Source of the DNA: Chromatiales bacterium
Lineage (GTDB): Bacteria > Pseudomonadota > Gammaproteobacteria > Steroidobacterales > GCA-2729495
Direction of reading: 5' to 3'
Assembly: GCA_016789885.1 (NCBI GenBank)
Contig: JAEUPZ010000033.1
Span: forward strand, 186,001-250,000
Length of the DNA stretch: 64,000 nt
Notes under the pieces: generated by a model
Databases searched by the model: none
Told to the model about the DNA's origin: nothing
What the model saw: only the letters and a program-made list of their open reading frames with translations
Shown: in pieces, positions 9,697-18,891 of the stretch
Layout: each line of letters begins with the position of its first letter
How positions within the stretch are numbered: position 1 is the first letter of the stretch
Translations under genes and position numbers: made by a program

Positions 9697-10352
9697 AGCG
9701 CGGGCTTGCGGCTGTCGCGGGGCTGCTCCTCGGCCTGGTCGCGGGCTTCGCCCTCGTGCTGGCGAACCCCCTCGTGTCCGTCGGCGTCCTCGACGGGGTT
9801 GCCGACGGCGCCGGGATCACCCGGCGCTACACCATGCCCGACGTGGCGGGCCTGCAGGTGGGGCTCGGCCCGCTCCTGGGCTGGGGGCGTGGCAACGAGG
9901 CCGGGCTTGCCGACCCGGCGACGCAGGGGGTCCGCATCGGCATCGCGGTGCTGCCGGCGTCGGGTACGGAGCCCGCGGCGCTCGCCGTGAAGGTGTCGGT
10001 GCTGTCGCCGCAGAACTCGCTGTGGCGGGCGCGGCTCGGCGTGCTCGACTACTGGAGCATCGCCTGGCCCGGCGAGGGCAGCGCCTTCGCCACGGGCTAC
10101 AGCAACTTCTGGGAGCTGTGCCGCGACCTGGTCATCGCGCTGGTCTCGGGCCAGGGCCGGGCGGGGCTCGCGCCGGCCTATGCGGTGTCGGCGCTGCCGC
10201 CGGTGGACGACGATGCCGGCCTCTTCGGCAGCAGTGGCCGCTACGCGGGACTTCGCGGCAGCATCCGCGAGACGCTGGAGCCCCGGCTCGACGGCCCGCC
10301 GGCGTGGGAGCTGACGCTGCTGCCCGAAGAACCGCAGGCCGGGCCGCCCTAG
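9693..10352 (+). CDS. Unrecognised exported protein coupled to the preceding gene
   Basis: A 219-residue protein whose ATG overlaps the stop of the upstream gene by four bases. It has a clear N-terminal hydrophobic segment (AAVAGLLLGLVAGFALVLA) typical of a signal sequence or anchor. The middle contains aromatic-rich stretches (LGVLDYWSIAWPGEGSAF, GYSNFWELCRDLVIAL). No known family is recognised. Together with the upstream gene it forms a two-gene unit of envelope proteins behind gshA; whether they relate to glutathione is not shown by the sequence. The 226 bases after it, before the convergent reductase gene, hold no obvious gene. Confidence 0.65.
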   Translation: MKRGLAAVAGLLLGLVAGFALVLANPLVSVGVLDGVADGAGITRRYTMPDVAGLQVGLGPLLGWGRGNEAGLADPATQGVRIGIAVLPASGTEPAALAVKVSVLSPQNSLWRARLGVLDYWSIAWPGEGSAFATGYSNFWELCRDLVIALVSGQGRAGLAPAYAVSALPPVDDDAGLFGSSGRYAGLRGSIRETLEPRLDGPPAWELTLLPEEPQAGPP

Positions 10353-10578
10353 CAGGTCGTCGCGAAACGCACCGTCTGTCCGTTCTTCAAGCCGCCAGCC
10401 CGGCACAGGCTGGCACCGGCTCCCGGCGCAGGCATCGCTGGTGCGACGGCCGTCGTCGAGGCTGGCGGGACAGCGCGCCCGTCCGCGCCTTCAGGGTCGC
10501 CCATCCGCCGCCTGTGCCCACTGGCTTGCGTCCGATCCAGCACCGCGGCGGGCCGCATCGACCGGCCGGGCCTGAGCG

Positions 10579-11823
10579 TCAGTCGCCCCCGCCGTCGCCG
10601 ACCAGCGCGTCGGCGATCTCCTTGAACGGCCGGGCCGTGTCCGCCAGGGCCGCCGGGTCCGGGCAGGCCCGTGCCGCCACGAGCTTCTTCGACAGCATGA
10701 ACTCCCGCGGGCTGTTGATGGCGTAGCAGGAGGTCAGCCGGCCCTCGTCGAGGAAGAACACCGCGAAGCTGCGCGAGGCCGGGTCGCCGCGCACCACGGC
10801 CTGCTCGTGCCGGGCCGAGAAACCGACGATCTGCAGCTTGAGGTCGTACTGGTCGGACCAGAACCACGGGATCTGCGCATAGGGCTGGGCGGTGCCGAGG
10901 ATCGCCGCGGCCGCGGTCTTGGCCTGCTCCTGGGCGTTGTGCACCGACTCGAGCCGCAGGCGGCGGCCCAGCAGCGGGTTGGGGTGGTTCGTGCAGTCGC
11001 CGATGGCAAGGATGTGCGGATCGGCGGTACGGCAGAACTCGTCGACGACGATGCCGTTGTCGCAGGGCAGTCCTGCCGTCTCCGCCAGCTCCGTCGCGGG
11101 CACGATGCCGACGCCGATGATGACGAGGTCGGCCGGCAGGTCGGTACCGTCGGTGAGCGTCACGCCGGTGACGCGGTTCTCGCCGTGGATCTTCGCCACG
11201 CCGGTGCCGCAGCGGATGTGGACGCCGGCTTCCTCGTGCATCCGGGTGTAGAACGCCGCGACGGGCGGTGCCTCGATGCGCGCCAGGATGCCGGGCGCCA
11301 GCTCCACCACCGTCACGGCGAGGTCGAGCTGGCGCAGCACGGCCGCCACCTCGAGGCCGATGTACCCGGCTCCGACGATGACGGCGCTCGCCCCGGCGCG
11401 GACGTGGTCGCGGATGCGGTCGACGTCCTCGATGGTGCGCAGGTAGTGAACGCCGTTCAGTTCGCTGCCCGGGATGGGCACGCGCCGCACGCGGCTGCCC
11501 GTGGCCAGCACGAGGTGGTCGTAGGGCAGGCGCTCGCCGTCACTAAGCCGGACGTGGCGCGGGCCGCGGTCGACCCCGGTGACCCGCAGGTTCAGCCGCA
11601 CGTCGACGCCATGGTCGGCGTAGAAGCGCTCCTGGCGCAGCAGCAGCCGGGCGACGTCGAGCTCGCCGGCGAGGAACTTCTTCGACAGCGGTGGCCGCTG
11701 GTACGGCAGGTAGGGCTCCTCGCCCACCAGCGTGACGGAGCCGGCAAAGCCTGCCTGGCGCAGGGACACGATGGTCTGGCCGGCTGCGTGGCCGGCGCCG
11801 GCGATGACGACGCGTTCGCTCAT
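10579..11823 (-). CDS. FAD/NAD(P)-dependent ferredoxin/rubredoxin reductase family oxidoreductase
   Basis: A 414-residue flavoprotein with two Rossmann motifs: the FAD-binding VIAGAGHAAGQ at residues 5-15 and the NAD(P)H-binding VIVGAGYIGLEVAAVL near 148. It also has the ATG-type motif LVLATGSR and the FAD-contacting GD motif ILAIGDCTN near 280. Overall length and order match the putidaredoxin/rubredoxin reductase family, which passes electrons from NAD(P)H to a [2Fe-2S] ferredoxin or rubredoxin. No ferredoxin, P450 or oxygenase gene lies next to it, so the partner is unknown. It is read divergently from the quinone oxidoreductase gene, 62 bases apart. Confidence 0.88.
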   Translation of the reverse strand: MSERVVIAGAGHAAGQTIVSLRQAGFAGSVTLVGEEPYLPYQRPPLSKKFLAGELDVARLLLRQERFYADHGVDVRLNLRVTGVDRGPRHVRLSDGERLPYDHLVLATGSRVRRVPIPGSELNGVHYLRTIEDVDRIRDHVRAGASAVIVGAGYIGLEVAAVLRQLDLAVTVVELAPGILARIEAPPVAAFYTRMHEEAGVHIRCGTGVAKIHGENRVTGVTLTDGTDLPADLVIIGVGIVPATELAETAGLPCDNGIVVDEFCRTADPHILAIGDCTNHPNPLLGRRLRLESVHNAQEQAKTAAAAILGTAQPYAQIPWFWSDQYDLKLQIVGFSARHEQAVVRGDPASRSFAVFFLDEGRLTSCYAINSPREFMLSKKLVAARACPDPAALADTARPFKEIADALVGDGGGD

Positions 11824-11885
11824 GGGAAATCCCCCGGGTGGGGCGCCGATTATACTGGCGGCCCCCCGCGCCAGGACGAAGCCGC

Positions 11886-12872
11886 ATGACCGCCGCCCGC
11901 CGTACGCACGCCATCCGCGTCCACCAGTTCGGTGGCCCCGAAGTCCTGCGCTACGAGGAAATCGACGTCCCGGCGCCGGCCCCCGGCGAGGCGCTCGTCC
12001 GCCACACCGCCATCGGCCTCAACTTCATCGATACCTACCACCGCTCGGGCCTGTACCCGCTCACCCTGCCGGCCGGGATCGGCTGCGAGGCGGCCGGCGT
12101 CGTCGAGGCCGTGGGTGAGGGGGTCACGCACCTCGCCGTGGGTGACCGCATCGCCTACGTGGGCCTGCCGCCGGGCGCCTGTGCCGGTGCGCGCAGCTAC
12201 AGCGCCGACCGCATGGTGCGGCTGCCCGCCGGCATCACCGACGACGTTGCCGCGTCCGTCATGCTGAAGGGCCTCACGGCCTGGTACCTGCTGCGGCGGA
12301 GCCACCGGGTCGCTGCCGGCGAGCCGATCCTCGTCTACGCCGCCGCCGGCGGCACCGGGCAGCTGGTGTGCCAGTGGGCGGCGAGCCTCGGCGCCCGCGT
12401 GATCGGCGTGGCCGGCACCGAGGCGAAGGCCGTCCTGGCCCGGCGCCAGGGCTGTGCCGAGGTGATCCTGGCCGACGATCCCGACTTCGTCGCCCGCGTG
12501 AAGTCAGCGAGCGGCGGCGGCGTGGCCGCCGTGTACGACTCGGTGGGCCGCGACACGTTCATGCAGTCCCTCGACTGCCTGCGGCCCCACGGCATCATGG
12601 TCAGCTACGGCAATGCGAGCGGCCCCGTGGCGCCGTTCTCGCCGATGGAACTCGCGAAGCGCGGCTCGCTGCACCTGACCCGGCCGTCGCTCTTCGACTT
12701 CATCAAGGACCGGGCCGGCATCGAGGCGGGCACCGCGGAGCTCTTCGCGGCGCTCGAAAGCGGCGCCATCACCGTGCGCATCGACCAGCATTACGCGCTG
12801 GCCGACGCAGCCCGTGCCCACCAGGACCTGGAGTCGCGCCGCACCACCGGCGCCACGGTGCTGCGGCCCTAG
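11886..12872 (+). CDS. NADPH:quinone oxidoreductase, zinc-free MDR family
   Basis: A 328-residue enzyme of the medium-chain dehydrogenase/reductase superfamily. It shows the GroES-like N-terminal domain (VRHTAIGLNFIDTYHRSGLYP) typical of Qor, which lacks the zinc ligands of alcohol dehydrogenases, and the nucleotide-binding motif YAAAGGTGQLVCQWAASLGARVIG. The family reduces quinones with NADPH in the cytosol. The ATG at 11886 is chosen because Qor proteins begin with a short lead to the IRVHQFGGPEVL strand; a start 48 bases upstream would add an Arg/Pro-rich extension. It converges on the ABC permease gene, leaving 11 bases between the stops. Confidence 0.9.
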   Translation: MTAARRTHAIRVHQFGGPEVLRYEEIDVPAPAPGEALVRHTAIGLNFIDTYHRSGLYPLTLPAGIGCEAAGVVEAVGEGVTHLAVGDRIAYVGLPPGACAGARSYSADRMVRLPAGITDDVAASVMLKGLTAWYLLRRSHRVAAGEPILVYAAAGGTGQLVCQWAASLGARVIGVAGTEAKAVLARRQGCAEVILADDPDFVARVKSASGGGVAAVYDSVGRDTFMQSLDCLRPHGIMVSYGNASGPVAPFSPMELAKRGSLHLTRPSLFDFIKDRAGIEAGTAELFAALESGAITVRIDQHYALADAARAHQDLESRRTTGATVLRP

Positions 12873-12883
12873 CAGGGCACTGC

Positions 12884-14128
12884 CTACTCCGTCCTTAGCG
12901 CCACGATCGGGTCGAGGCGCGCCGCCCGGACGGCCGGCACGCTGGCGAAGGCCAGGTTCAGCAGCAGGGCGACGCTGACGGCGAGCGCCGCGTTCGGCCC
13001 GTCGAAGAGCGCCGGCACGCCGCCGGCCGCCGCGGCGAATCGTGACGCTGCCATTCCCGCCAGCACGCCGGCGGCCACGCCGATGGCGGCCAGCGCCAGG
13101 GCCTCGGCCGTGAACTGCACGAAGATGTCGCCGGCCGTCGCGCCCAGGGCCCGGCGCGTGCCGATCTCCCGGGTGCGGTCGCGCACGCCGATCCAGGCGA
13201 TGGCGAGCATGCCGAGGCCCGCGACGAGCAGCGCGCTGGCCGCGATCCACCGCACGAGGAAGGCGAGCCGGTCAGCGGCCGCGAGCTGGTTCTTCACGAG
13301 GTCAGACTGGCTCTGCACCCGGAAGTCGTCGGGCCGCTTTGCCGAGCTGCGATGACGGACCCGCAGCAGTTCGCGCAGGCCACCGACGGCCGGCTCCACC
13401 TGCTCCGGCGACGGCAGCTCCAGCAGCAGCGCGTGGTAGTAGTCGCGGTTGAGCACGCGCCGCATGGCCGTCGTCAGCGGAATGAAGACGTGGCCGTCCT
13501 CGTCGGTGCCGTCGAGGCCCGGGCCGCGTTCCCCGAGCACGCCGATCACCTCGAAGGGAATGCGGTTGATGAAGATGCGCTCGCCCACGGGCGAGCGGTC
13601 GTTGAAGAGGTCGCGGCTGGCCTTGGCGCCGATCACGGCCACCCGCGCCGAGCGGCGCAGGTCCGTGGCGTCGAACCAGGTCCCGCCCGCCAGGGTCCAG
13701 GCCTTCATCGGGAAGTAGTCAGGCTCCACGCCGACCACCCGGCTGACCTTCGACAGGTAGCCGGCCTTCAGGCGCAGGTCCTGCCAGAGCATGGCCGATG
13801 TCCGGCGCACGGCGGGCAGCTCGCGGCGGATCGCGACGTAGTCGGCTTCCACCAGCGTCGTGACGATGTCGCCGGTACGCTCGCGCCCGGCGATGGCGCG
13901 GCTCTGCTCGGCGCTGACGACGACGAGGTTGGTGCCGAGCCGGCGGATCTGCTCGAGGATCTGGGCCCGGCCACCCGAGGCGTAGTTCACGGCGGTGATG
14001 GCGCCGGCGACGCCGAGGGCGGCGCAGGCGATGGCCAGCACCGAGCGCAGACGGAAGCGCCAGAGCCGCTGGGCGGCGCCGGCCAGCAGCGCCCGCCAGT
14101 TGCGGCCCCGCCGGACCGTGCCACCCAT
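12884..14128 (-). CDS. MacB-like ABC exporter permease (second copy)
   Basis: A 414-residue FtsX/MacB-type permease. One N-terminal membrane helix (LRSVLAIACAALGVAGAITAV) is followed by a periplasmic core of about 220 residues with MacB-PCD features (ARVAVIGAKASRDLFNDRSPVGERIFINRIPFEVIGV) and three C-terminal helices with the RTREIGTRRALGAT loop. It is the last gene of the PadR-headed operon and 17 bases after its paralogue. Two distinct permease genes beside one ATPase suggest a heterodimeric exporter. The MacB periplasmic domain normally works with a membrane fusion protein, here encoded two genes upstream. Confidence 0.88.
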   Translation of the reverse strand: MGGTVRRGRNWRALLAGAAQRLWRFRLRSVLAIACAALGVAGAITAVNYASGGRAQILEQIRRLGTNLVVVSAEQSRAIAGRERTGDIVTTLVEADYVAIRRELPAVRRTSAMLWQDLRLKAGYLSKVSRVVGVEPDYFPMKAWTLAGGTWFDATDLRRSARVAVIGAKASRDLFNDRSPVGERIFINRIPFEVIGVLGERGPGLDGTDEDGHVFIPLTTAMRRVLNRDYYHALLLELPSPEQVEPAVGGLRELLRVRHRSSAKRPDDFRVQSQSDLVKNQLAAADRLAFLVRWIAASALLVAGLGMLAIAWIGVRDRTREIGTRRALGATAGDIFVQFTAEALALAAIGVAAGVLAGMAASRFAAAAGGVPALFDGPNAALAVSVALLLNLAFASVPAVRAARLDPIVALRTE

Positions 14129-14145
14129 GCCAGGCCCGGGGCGCG

Positions 14146-15365
14146 TCAGGCGCGCAGCGCCTCGATGGGATCGACCCGCGCGGCCCGCCAGGCCGGCTGC
14201 AGGCCGAAGACGATGCCGATGAGCGCCGACACCCCCACGGCCCCCAGCATGACCTGCCACAGCAGCACCGGCGGCAGGTTCCGCTGGGCCGCCACGACGG
14301 CGGCGATGGCCACGCCCGCGACGACACCCAGGATGCCGCCGAGGCAGGCGATGACCGCTGACTCGGCCAGGAACTGCCGCAGCACGTCGCGCTGGGTGGC
14401 GCCCAGCGCCCGCCGCACGCCGATCTCCCGGCGCCGCTCGGCCACGGCCATCAGCATCAGCGTCATGATGACGACGCCGCCGATGAGGGTCGCGATGGCG
14501 CCCACGCCGGTGAGGATGCTCGACAGCGTCGAGCCGACGGCCTCGACGGACTCCACCGCGGCCCGCGGGTTGCTGATGGTGAAGTTGTCCTCCACCGGCG
14601 GGATGATGCCGTGGCGCTCGCGCAGCAGTATCGTGATGGCGTCGCGGGCGGCGTCGAACTTCGACGGGTCCTGCAGCTGCACGGTGACGCCGGTCAGGTA
14701 GTCGCGGTTGAAGAGCCGCTTCGACGCGGTGGTGACGGGCATCAGCATGAGGTTGTCGAGGCTCGAGCCGCCGGGCCCGGCACCCCGCGGTGCCAGCACG
14801 CCCACCACCTCGAAGGGGACCTCGGCGATGCGCAGCGTCTTGCCGATGGGGTCCTCGTCCGGGAACAGCGCCGTGCGCACGTCGGGCCCGATCACGACGA
14901 CCCGGGCGACGCTGGCGTTGTCCTCGGCGCTGATGCCGCGGCCGACGGTGGCCTCGTCGCCGCGGATGTCCATCCAGTCGGCCGAGACGCCCCAGACGGA
15001 GCTCGTGGCCGTGCGGTCGCGGTACTGGATGTCGATGTCGAAAGCGCTCTGCTCGGTGGCGAGCCGCCGCACGTTGGGGATGCCGCCACGGATCGCCTCG
15101 GCATCGGCAAAGGTCAGCGTCGGCTCGACGGTCGTCAGCGACGGCATGCCGCGGGTGCGGGCCCCACCCGGCGAGATGTTGACGACGTCGAACGTGCCGA
15201 CCATGCGCTTGAACTGCTCCAGCGTCTCGCGGCGCGTGGCCTCGCCCACCGAGGCGATGGCGATGAGCGCGGCGATCCCGACGGCAACGCCGAGGAGCAT
15301 CAGCAGGCTGCGGAGCGGGCTGCGCAGGATGGCGCGCAGCGCGATGCGGAGTGTCGTCAGGGCGT

Positions 15366-15369
<4 letters not shown>
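14146..15369 (-). CDS. MacB-like ABC exporter permease (first copy)
   Basis: A 407-residue permease with the same layout as its downstream neighbour: an N-terminal helix (SLLMLLGVAVGIAALIAIASVG), a large periplasmic MacB-type core (RVVVIGPDVRTALFPDEDPIGKTLRIAEVPFEVVGVL), then three C-terminal helices with the coupling loop RRREIGVRRALGAT. The ATG at 15369 overlaps the stop of the ATPase gene by four bases. It probably pairs with the second permease and the LolD/MacB-type ATPase in a tripartite export system. The substrate is not evident; the family handles macrolides, peptides, lipoproteins and siderophores. Confidence 0.9.
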
Positions 15370-16100
<731 letters not shown>

Positions 16101-16119
16101 GCTGCCTCCCGGGGCCCTG

Positions 16120-17178
16120 TCAGCCCGGCGGATTGGTGAGGACCCGGTCGCCCGGCGCGAGGCCGTCGCGGATCTCGGTGTAGCCACCCTCGCGGCCGCC
16201 GATGCTGACGTCGCGCCGCACGGCCTGGCCGTCCTGCTCGACGTAGACGTAGCGGCTGCTGTCGTCCTTGAGCACGGCCCGGTCGGGGATGACGAGGGCC
16301 TGGCGCTCGGCCGAGCGGATGCTGACGTTGGCGGTCATGTCGGGCCGCAGCGACTCGTCGGGCGCGTCGATGCCGGCCATGACCTCGTAGTTGACGACGC
16401 CCGAGATGATCGTGCCCTTGGGCGCGATGCGCTCGACCCGGGCGGTGTACTCCCGGGCCGGGTAGGCCTCGACGGTGAAGGTGACCGGGCTGCCGAGGCT
16501 GACGCCGCCGATGTCCGTCTCGTCGACGAGGGCGATGAGCTCCAGCGCACCATCCTCGATGACCGTGGCGAAGGTCGGTGCGTTGAACGACGACGCGACG
16601 GTCTCGCCCTCCTGGGTCGTCACCGACGCGACGGTACCGTTGATCGGCGAGCGGATCACCGCGTAGGCGAGGTCCGTCTCGACCACGGCCGTGTCGCGCC
16701 GGGCCTTCTCGAGCCGGGCGCGGGCGTCGTCGAGGGCGAGTTCCGCGTCCTCGACCTCGCTGCGGGCGACGAGCCGCTTCGCGTCCATGTCCCGGGCCCG
16801 GCGCAGCTCCACCTCGGCCCGGCGGACTTCCTGCTCGACCACCTGCACCTGGGCGCGGGCCTGGGCGAGCCTGGCCTTGATGCCGCTGGAGTCGATCTCG
16901 GCGATCACATCGCCCTTGCGGACCTTCGAGCCGACGACGACGTTGAGCTTCTCGACGATCCCCGAGAGCTGCGCGCCGACCCGGACTTCGGCGCCGACGC
17001 GCAGCCGCAGGATCCCCGTGGCCAGCACGCTGGCCACCACGGGCCGGCGCTCGGCCGTGGCGTAGACCGGCGCCGCGGCGGCGTCGCCGGAGGGCTGGCG
17101 GCCGAAGGCCCACCAGCCGATCCCGGCGACGGCGGCCAGCGCCGCGACGACGCCCGTGATGAGCGGTCCTCGGCTCAT
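16120..17178 (-). CDS. MacA/HlyD-family periplasmic adaptor (membrane fusion protein)
   Basis: A 352-residue adaptor. It has an N-terminal membrane anchor (ITGVVAALAAVAGIGWWAF), a first half lipoyl motif (GSKVRKGDVIAEIDSSGI), a coiled-coil hairpin of about 80 residues rich in Arg, Glu and Ala, the second half lipoyl (IRSPINGTVASVTTQEGETV), then beta-barrel and membrane-proximal domains. It bridges the MacB-like permeases to an outer-membrane channel, which is not encoded nearby. ATG 17178 overlaps the stop of the preceding gene as ATGA. Position between regulator and ATPase is typical of MacAB-like operons. Confidence 0.92.
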   Translation of the reverse strand: MSRGPLITGVVAALAAVAGIGWWAFGRQPSGDAAAAPVYATAERRPVVASVLATGILRLRVGAEVRVGAQLSGIVEKLNVVVGSKVRKGDVIAEIDSSGIKARLAQARAQVQVVEQEVRRAEVELRRARDMDAKRLVARSEVEDAELALDDARARLEKARRDTAVVETDLAYAVIRSPINGTVASVTTQEGETVASSFNAPTFATVIEDGALELIALVDETDIGGVSLGSPVTFTVEAYPAREYTARVERIAPKGTIISGVVNYEVMAGIDAPDESLRPDMTANVSIRSAERQALVIPDRAVLKDDSSRYVYVEQDGQAVRRDVSIGGREGGYTEIRDGLAPGDRVLTNPPG

Positions 17179-17669
17179 TGCTTGTCGTACACCATCACGA
17201 TCGGGTCCTTGCCCTTCCGCTCGTTGGTGACGGTCATCGACTTGCCGTCGGCGGACAGGCTGCGCGTCTCGGTCTTGATGTTCTGGGTGCCGGGCACCGC
17301 GCCCTCGCTGGCCCAGGTCGCCACCAGCTTGCCGCCGTCCCACTTGACCGTCGTCGAGGCCTTGTCGCCCATGGCGCCCTCGTTCGGCACGGCCTTGCCG
17401 CCCAGGTCGTAGGTGACGCGGCGGTTGGTGGTGCTGAGCATGAAGGTCGCCGTGTGGTCCATCGTGATGTCGGCCGCCGTCTGCTTGATGACGATCGTCT
17501 CCTTGACGGCCTTCATCATCCCGAGGTTCTCGCCCTTGTCGGTGTTGAGCTTCCAGGTGCCGCTGAAGTCGGGATTGCCGGCGGCGACGGCGGGTCCGGC
17601 GACGCCCAGCGCGAGCCAGAGGGCGCAGCCTGCCAGCAGCGTGCGGCGCGAAGTCGTGGTGAATGTCAT
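17175..17669 (-). CDS. Exported protein of unknown function in the PadR-regulated export operon
   Basis: A 164-residue protein with a signal sequence containing twin arginines (SRRTLLAGCALWLALG), which might direct it to the Tat pathway. The mature part contains NPDFSGTWKLNTDKGENLG, a motif seen in small beta-rich exported proteins of unknown role, and is otherwise rich in strand-forming sequence. The ATG at 17669 has GAGGACC upstream as a weak ribosome-binding site. Its place between the PadR gene and the adaptor suggests a role in the same response, perhaps as a periplasmic binder; this is inference. Confidence 0.75.
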   Translation of the reverse strand: MTFTTTSRRTLLAGCALWLALGVAGPAVAAGNPDFSGTWKLNTDKGENLGMMKAVKETIVIKQTAADITMDHTATFMLSTTNRRVTYDLGGKAVPNEGAMGDKASTTVKWDGGKLVATWASEGAVPGTQNIKTETRSLSADGKSMTVTNERKGKDPIVMVYDKQ

Positions 17670-17698
17670 GTCGTGGTCCTCGTGGGTGGATAAGGTCA

Positions 17699-18343
17699 CT
17701 AGTGGTCCGTGCCGGGGCCGGCTGCGGCGGCGGCGGCCTGCAGCGTGCTGATGGCCTGGCTGACCCAGGCGCGCTCGGCATCGGCCAGCGCCAGCAGGTG
17801 ATCGCCGGAGAGCTGCGCGAAGACACCGCCGCGGGTGGCGATGTCGGTGAGCTGGCGGGTGAGCTCCGCCCGGTACGTCTCGACGTGGGCCTGCCGCTGC
17901 CCGAGCCAGTCGAGGGCCCGGGCCAGTGGCACATAAGAGAGAAACGACATGGCCATCTCGACGGCCATGTGGTCGGGCGTGTAGCGCGTGACCAGGCTCT
18001 CCAGCAGGCGCTGGAACTCGGCCTGGCCCCGGGCGGTGATGGAGTAGACGAGGCGTTCGCCCCGGGGTCCCCGGGCGCCTTCCTCGGTCCGCAGGTCCAC
18101 GAAGCCGGCCCGGGCGAGGCGCTCGAGCAGGTGGTAGAGGGTGGGCTTCTTCAGGTCGGCGTAGATCGAGCCGTGGGCGACGACGACCCGGTGCAGTTCG
18201 TAGCCGTGGCGCGGTCCCCGCTGCAGCAGGCCCAGCACCATCAGGACCTTGGCCTCCTGGGCCGGGCCGCCCCAGGCCGGGGTCGCAGGCGGTGCGTCGG
18301 CCGCCGCGGCGATGGGCTTGAGCCTGGGGGATGCCTTGGCCAC
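17699..18343 (-). CDS. PadR-family transcriptional regulator
   Basis: A 214-residue regulator. The N-terminal winged helix is of PadR type (MVLGLLQRGPRHGYELHRVV, then PTLYHLLERLARAGFVDLRTE, and ERLVYSITARGQAEF), followed by a long helical C-terminal dimerisation domain as in subfamily-1 PadR proteins. It starts at GTG 18343. It heads the exporter operon, and a strong repeated palindrome lies 29 bases upstream, which fits autorepression relieved by a ligand, the usual mode for PadR regulators next to efflux genes. The ligand is unknown. Confidence 0.9.
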   Translation of the reverse strand: MAKASPRLKPIAAAADAPPATPAWGGPAQEAKVLMVLGLLQRGPRHGYELHRVVVAHGSIYADLKKPTLYHLLERLARAGFVDLRTEEGARGPRGERLVYSITARGQAEFQRLLESLVTRYTPDHMAVEMAMSFLSYVPLARALDWLGQRQAHVETYRAELTRQLTDIATRGGVFAQLSGDHLLALADAERAWVSQAISTLQAAAAAAGPGTDH

Positions 18344-18371
18344 GGGTGATTCCGGTCGCAGGGTCTGCGGT

Positions 18372-18411
18372 TAGTCAGGGCTGACTATGCTTTCGCCGCC
18401 AGCCATAGTCA
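18372..18411. promoter_or_regulatory. Probable PadR operator: three TAGTCA half-sites
   Basis: TAGTCA-GGGC-TGACTA at 18372-18387 is a perfect inverted repeat. The right arm also pairs with a further site downstream: TGACTATG (18382-18389) and CATAGTCA (18404-18411) are an exact 8-base inverted repeat with 14 bases between. The cluster lies between the PadR start codon and the oppositely read alkyltransferase-like gene. It is the expected place for autoregulation; binding by this PadR protein is inferred. Confidence 0.6.
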
Positions 18412-18521
18412 ATGTGGACTTTTACGTACGGGGCTGGCGGTGCCGGCAGGCGAGTGACCGCCGGACCGGTCGCGGGCGCACGGGATTCCCCCAGGCCTCG
18501 GCCGGGCCGCACCATGGGCCC

Positions 18522-18872
18522 ATGACCCTGCAGCCGGAGCGGATACGGGCCGTGGTGTCGGCGATCCCGCCGGGCGCCGTGGCGACCTACGGCCAGGTGG
18601 CGGCACTGGCGGGCTACCCGCGCCACGCCAGGCACGTGGGCCGCGTCCTCGCGCGCGCCGGCGGCGATGGCCTGCCGTGGCACCGGGTGGTCGGGGCTGG
18701 TGGGCGCATCGCGCTGCCAGCTCGCAGCCCGGCAGCGCGGGAACAGGTGCGCCGTCTGCGCGCCGAGGGCGTCGTCGTCACAGCGGGCCGCGTCGACCTG
18801 GCGCGCTGCCGCTGGCAGCCGGGTCTCGACGAACTGCTGTGGGGGCCAGGCTTCGCCACGTCCGGCGACTGA
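18522..18872 (+). CDS. Alkyltransferase-like protein (ATL), inactive MGMT homologue
   Basis: A 116-residue protein aligned to the C-terminal DNA-binding domain of O6-methylguanine methyltransferases (IPPGAVATYGQVAALAGYPRHARHVGRVL). The catalytic PCHRV motif is replaced by PWHRVVG, the Trp-for-Cys change that defines ATL proteins such as E. coli YbaZ. ATLs bind O6-alkylguanine and recruit nucleotide excision repair rather than remove the alkyl group. The ATG at 18522 gives the normal ATL length. It is read away from the PadR operon and converges with glk. Confidence 0.9.
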   Translation: MTLQPERIRAVVSAIPPGAVATYGQVAALAGYPRHARHVGRVLARAGGDGLPWHRVVGAGGRIALPARSPAAREQVRRLRAEGVVVTAGRVDLARCRWQPGLDELLWGPGFATSGD

Positions 18873-18891
18873 GCCGCCGGGCCGTGCCGCC

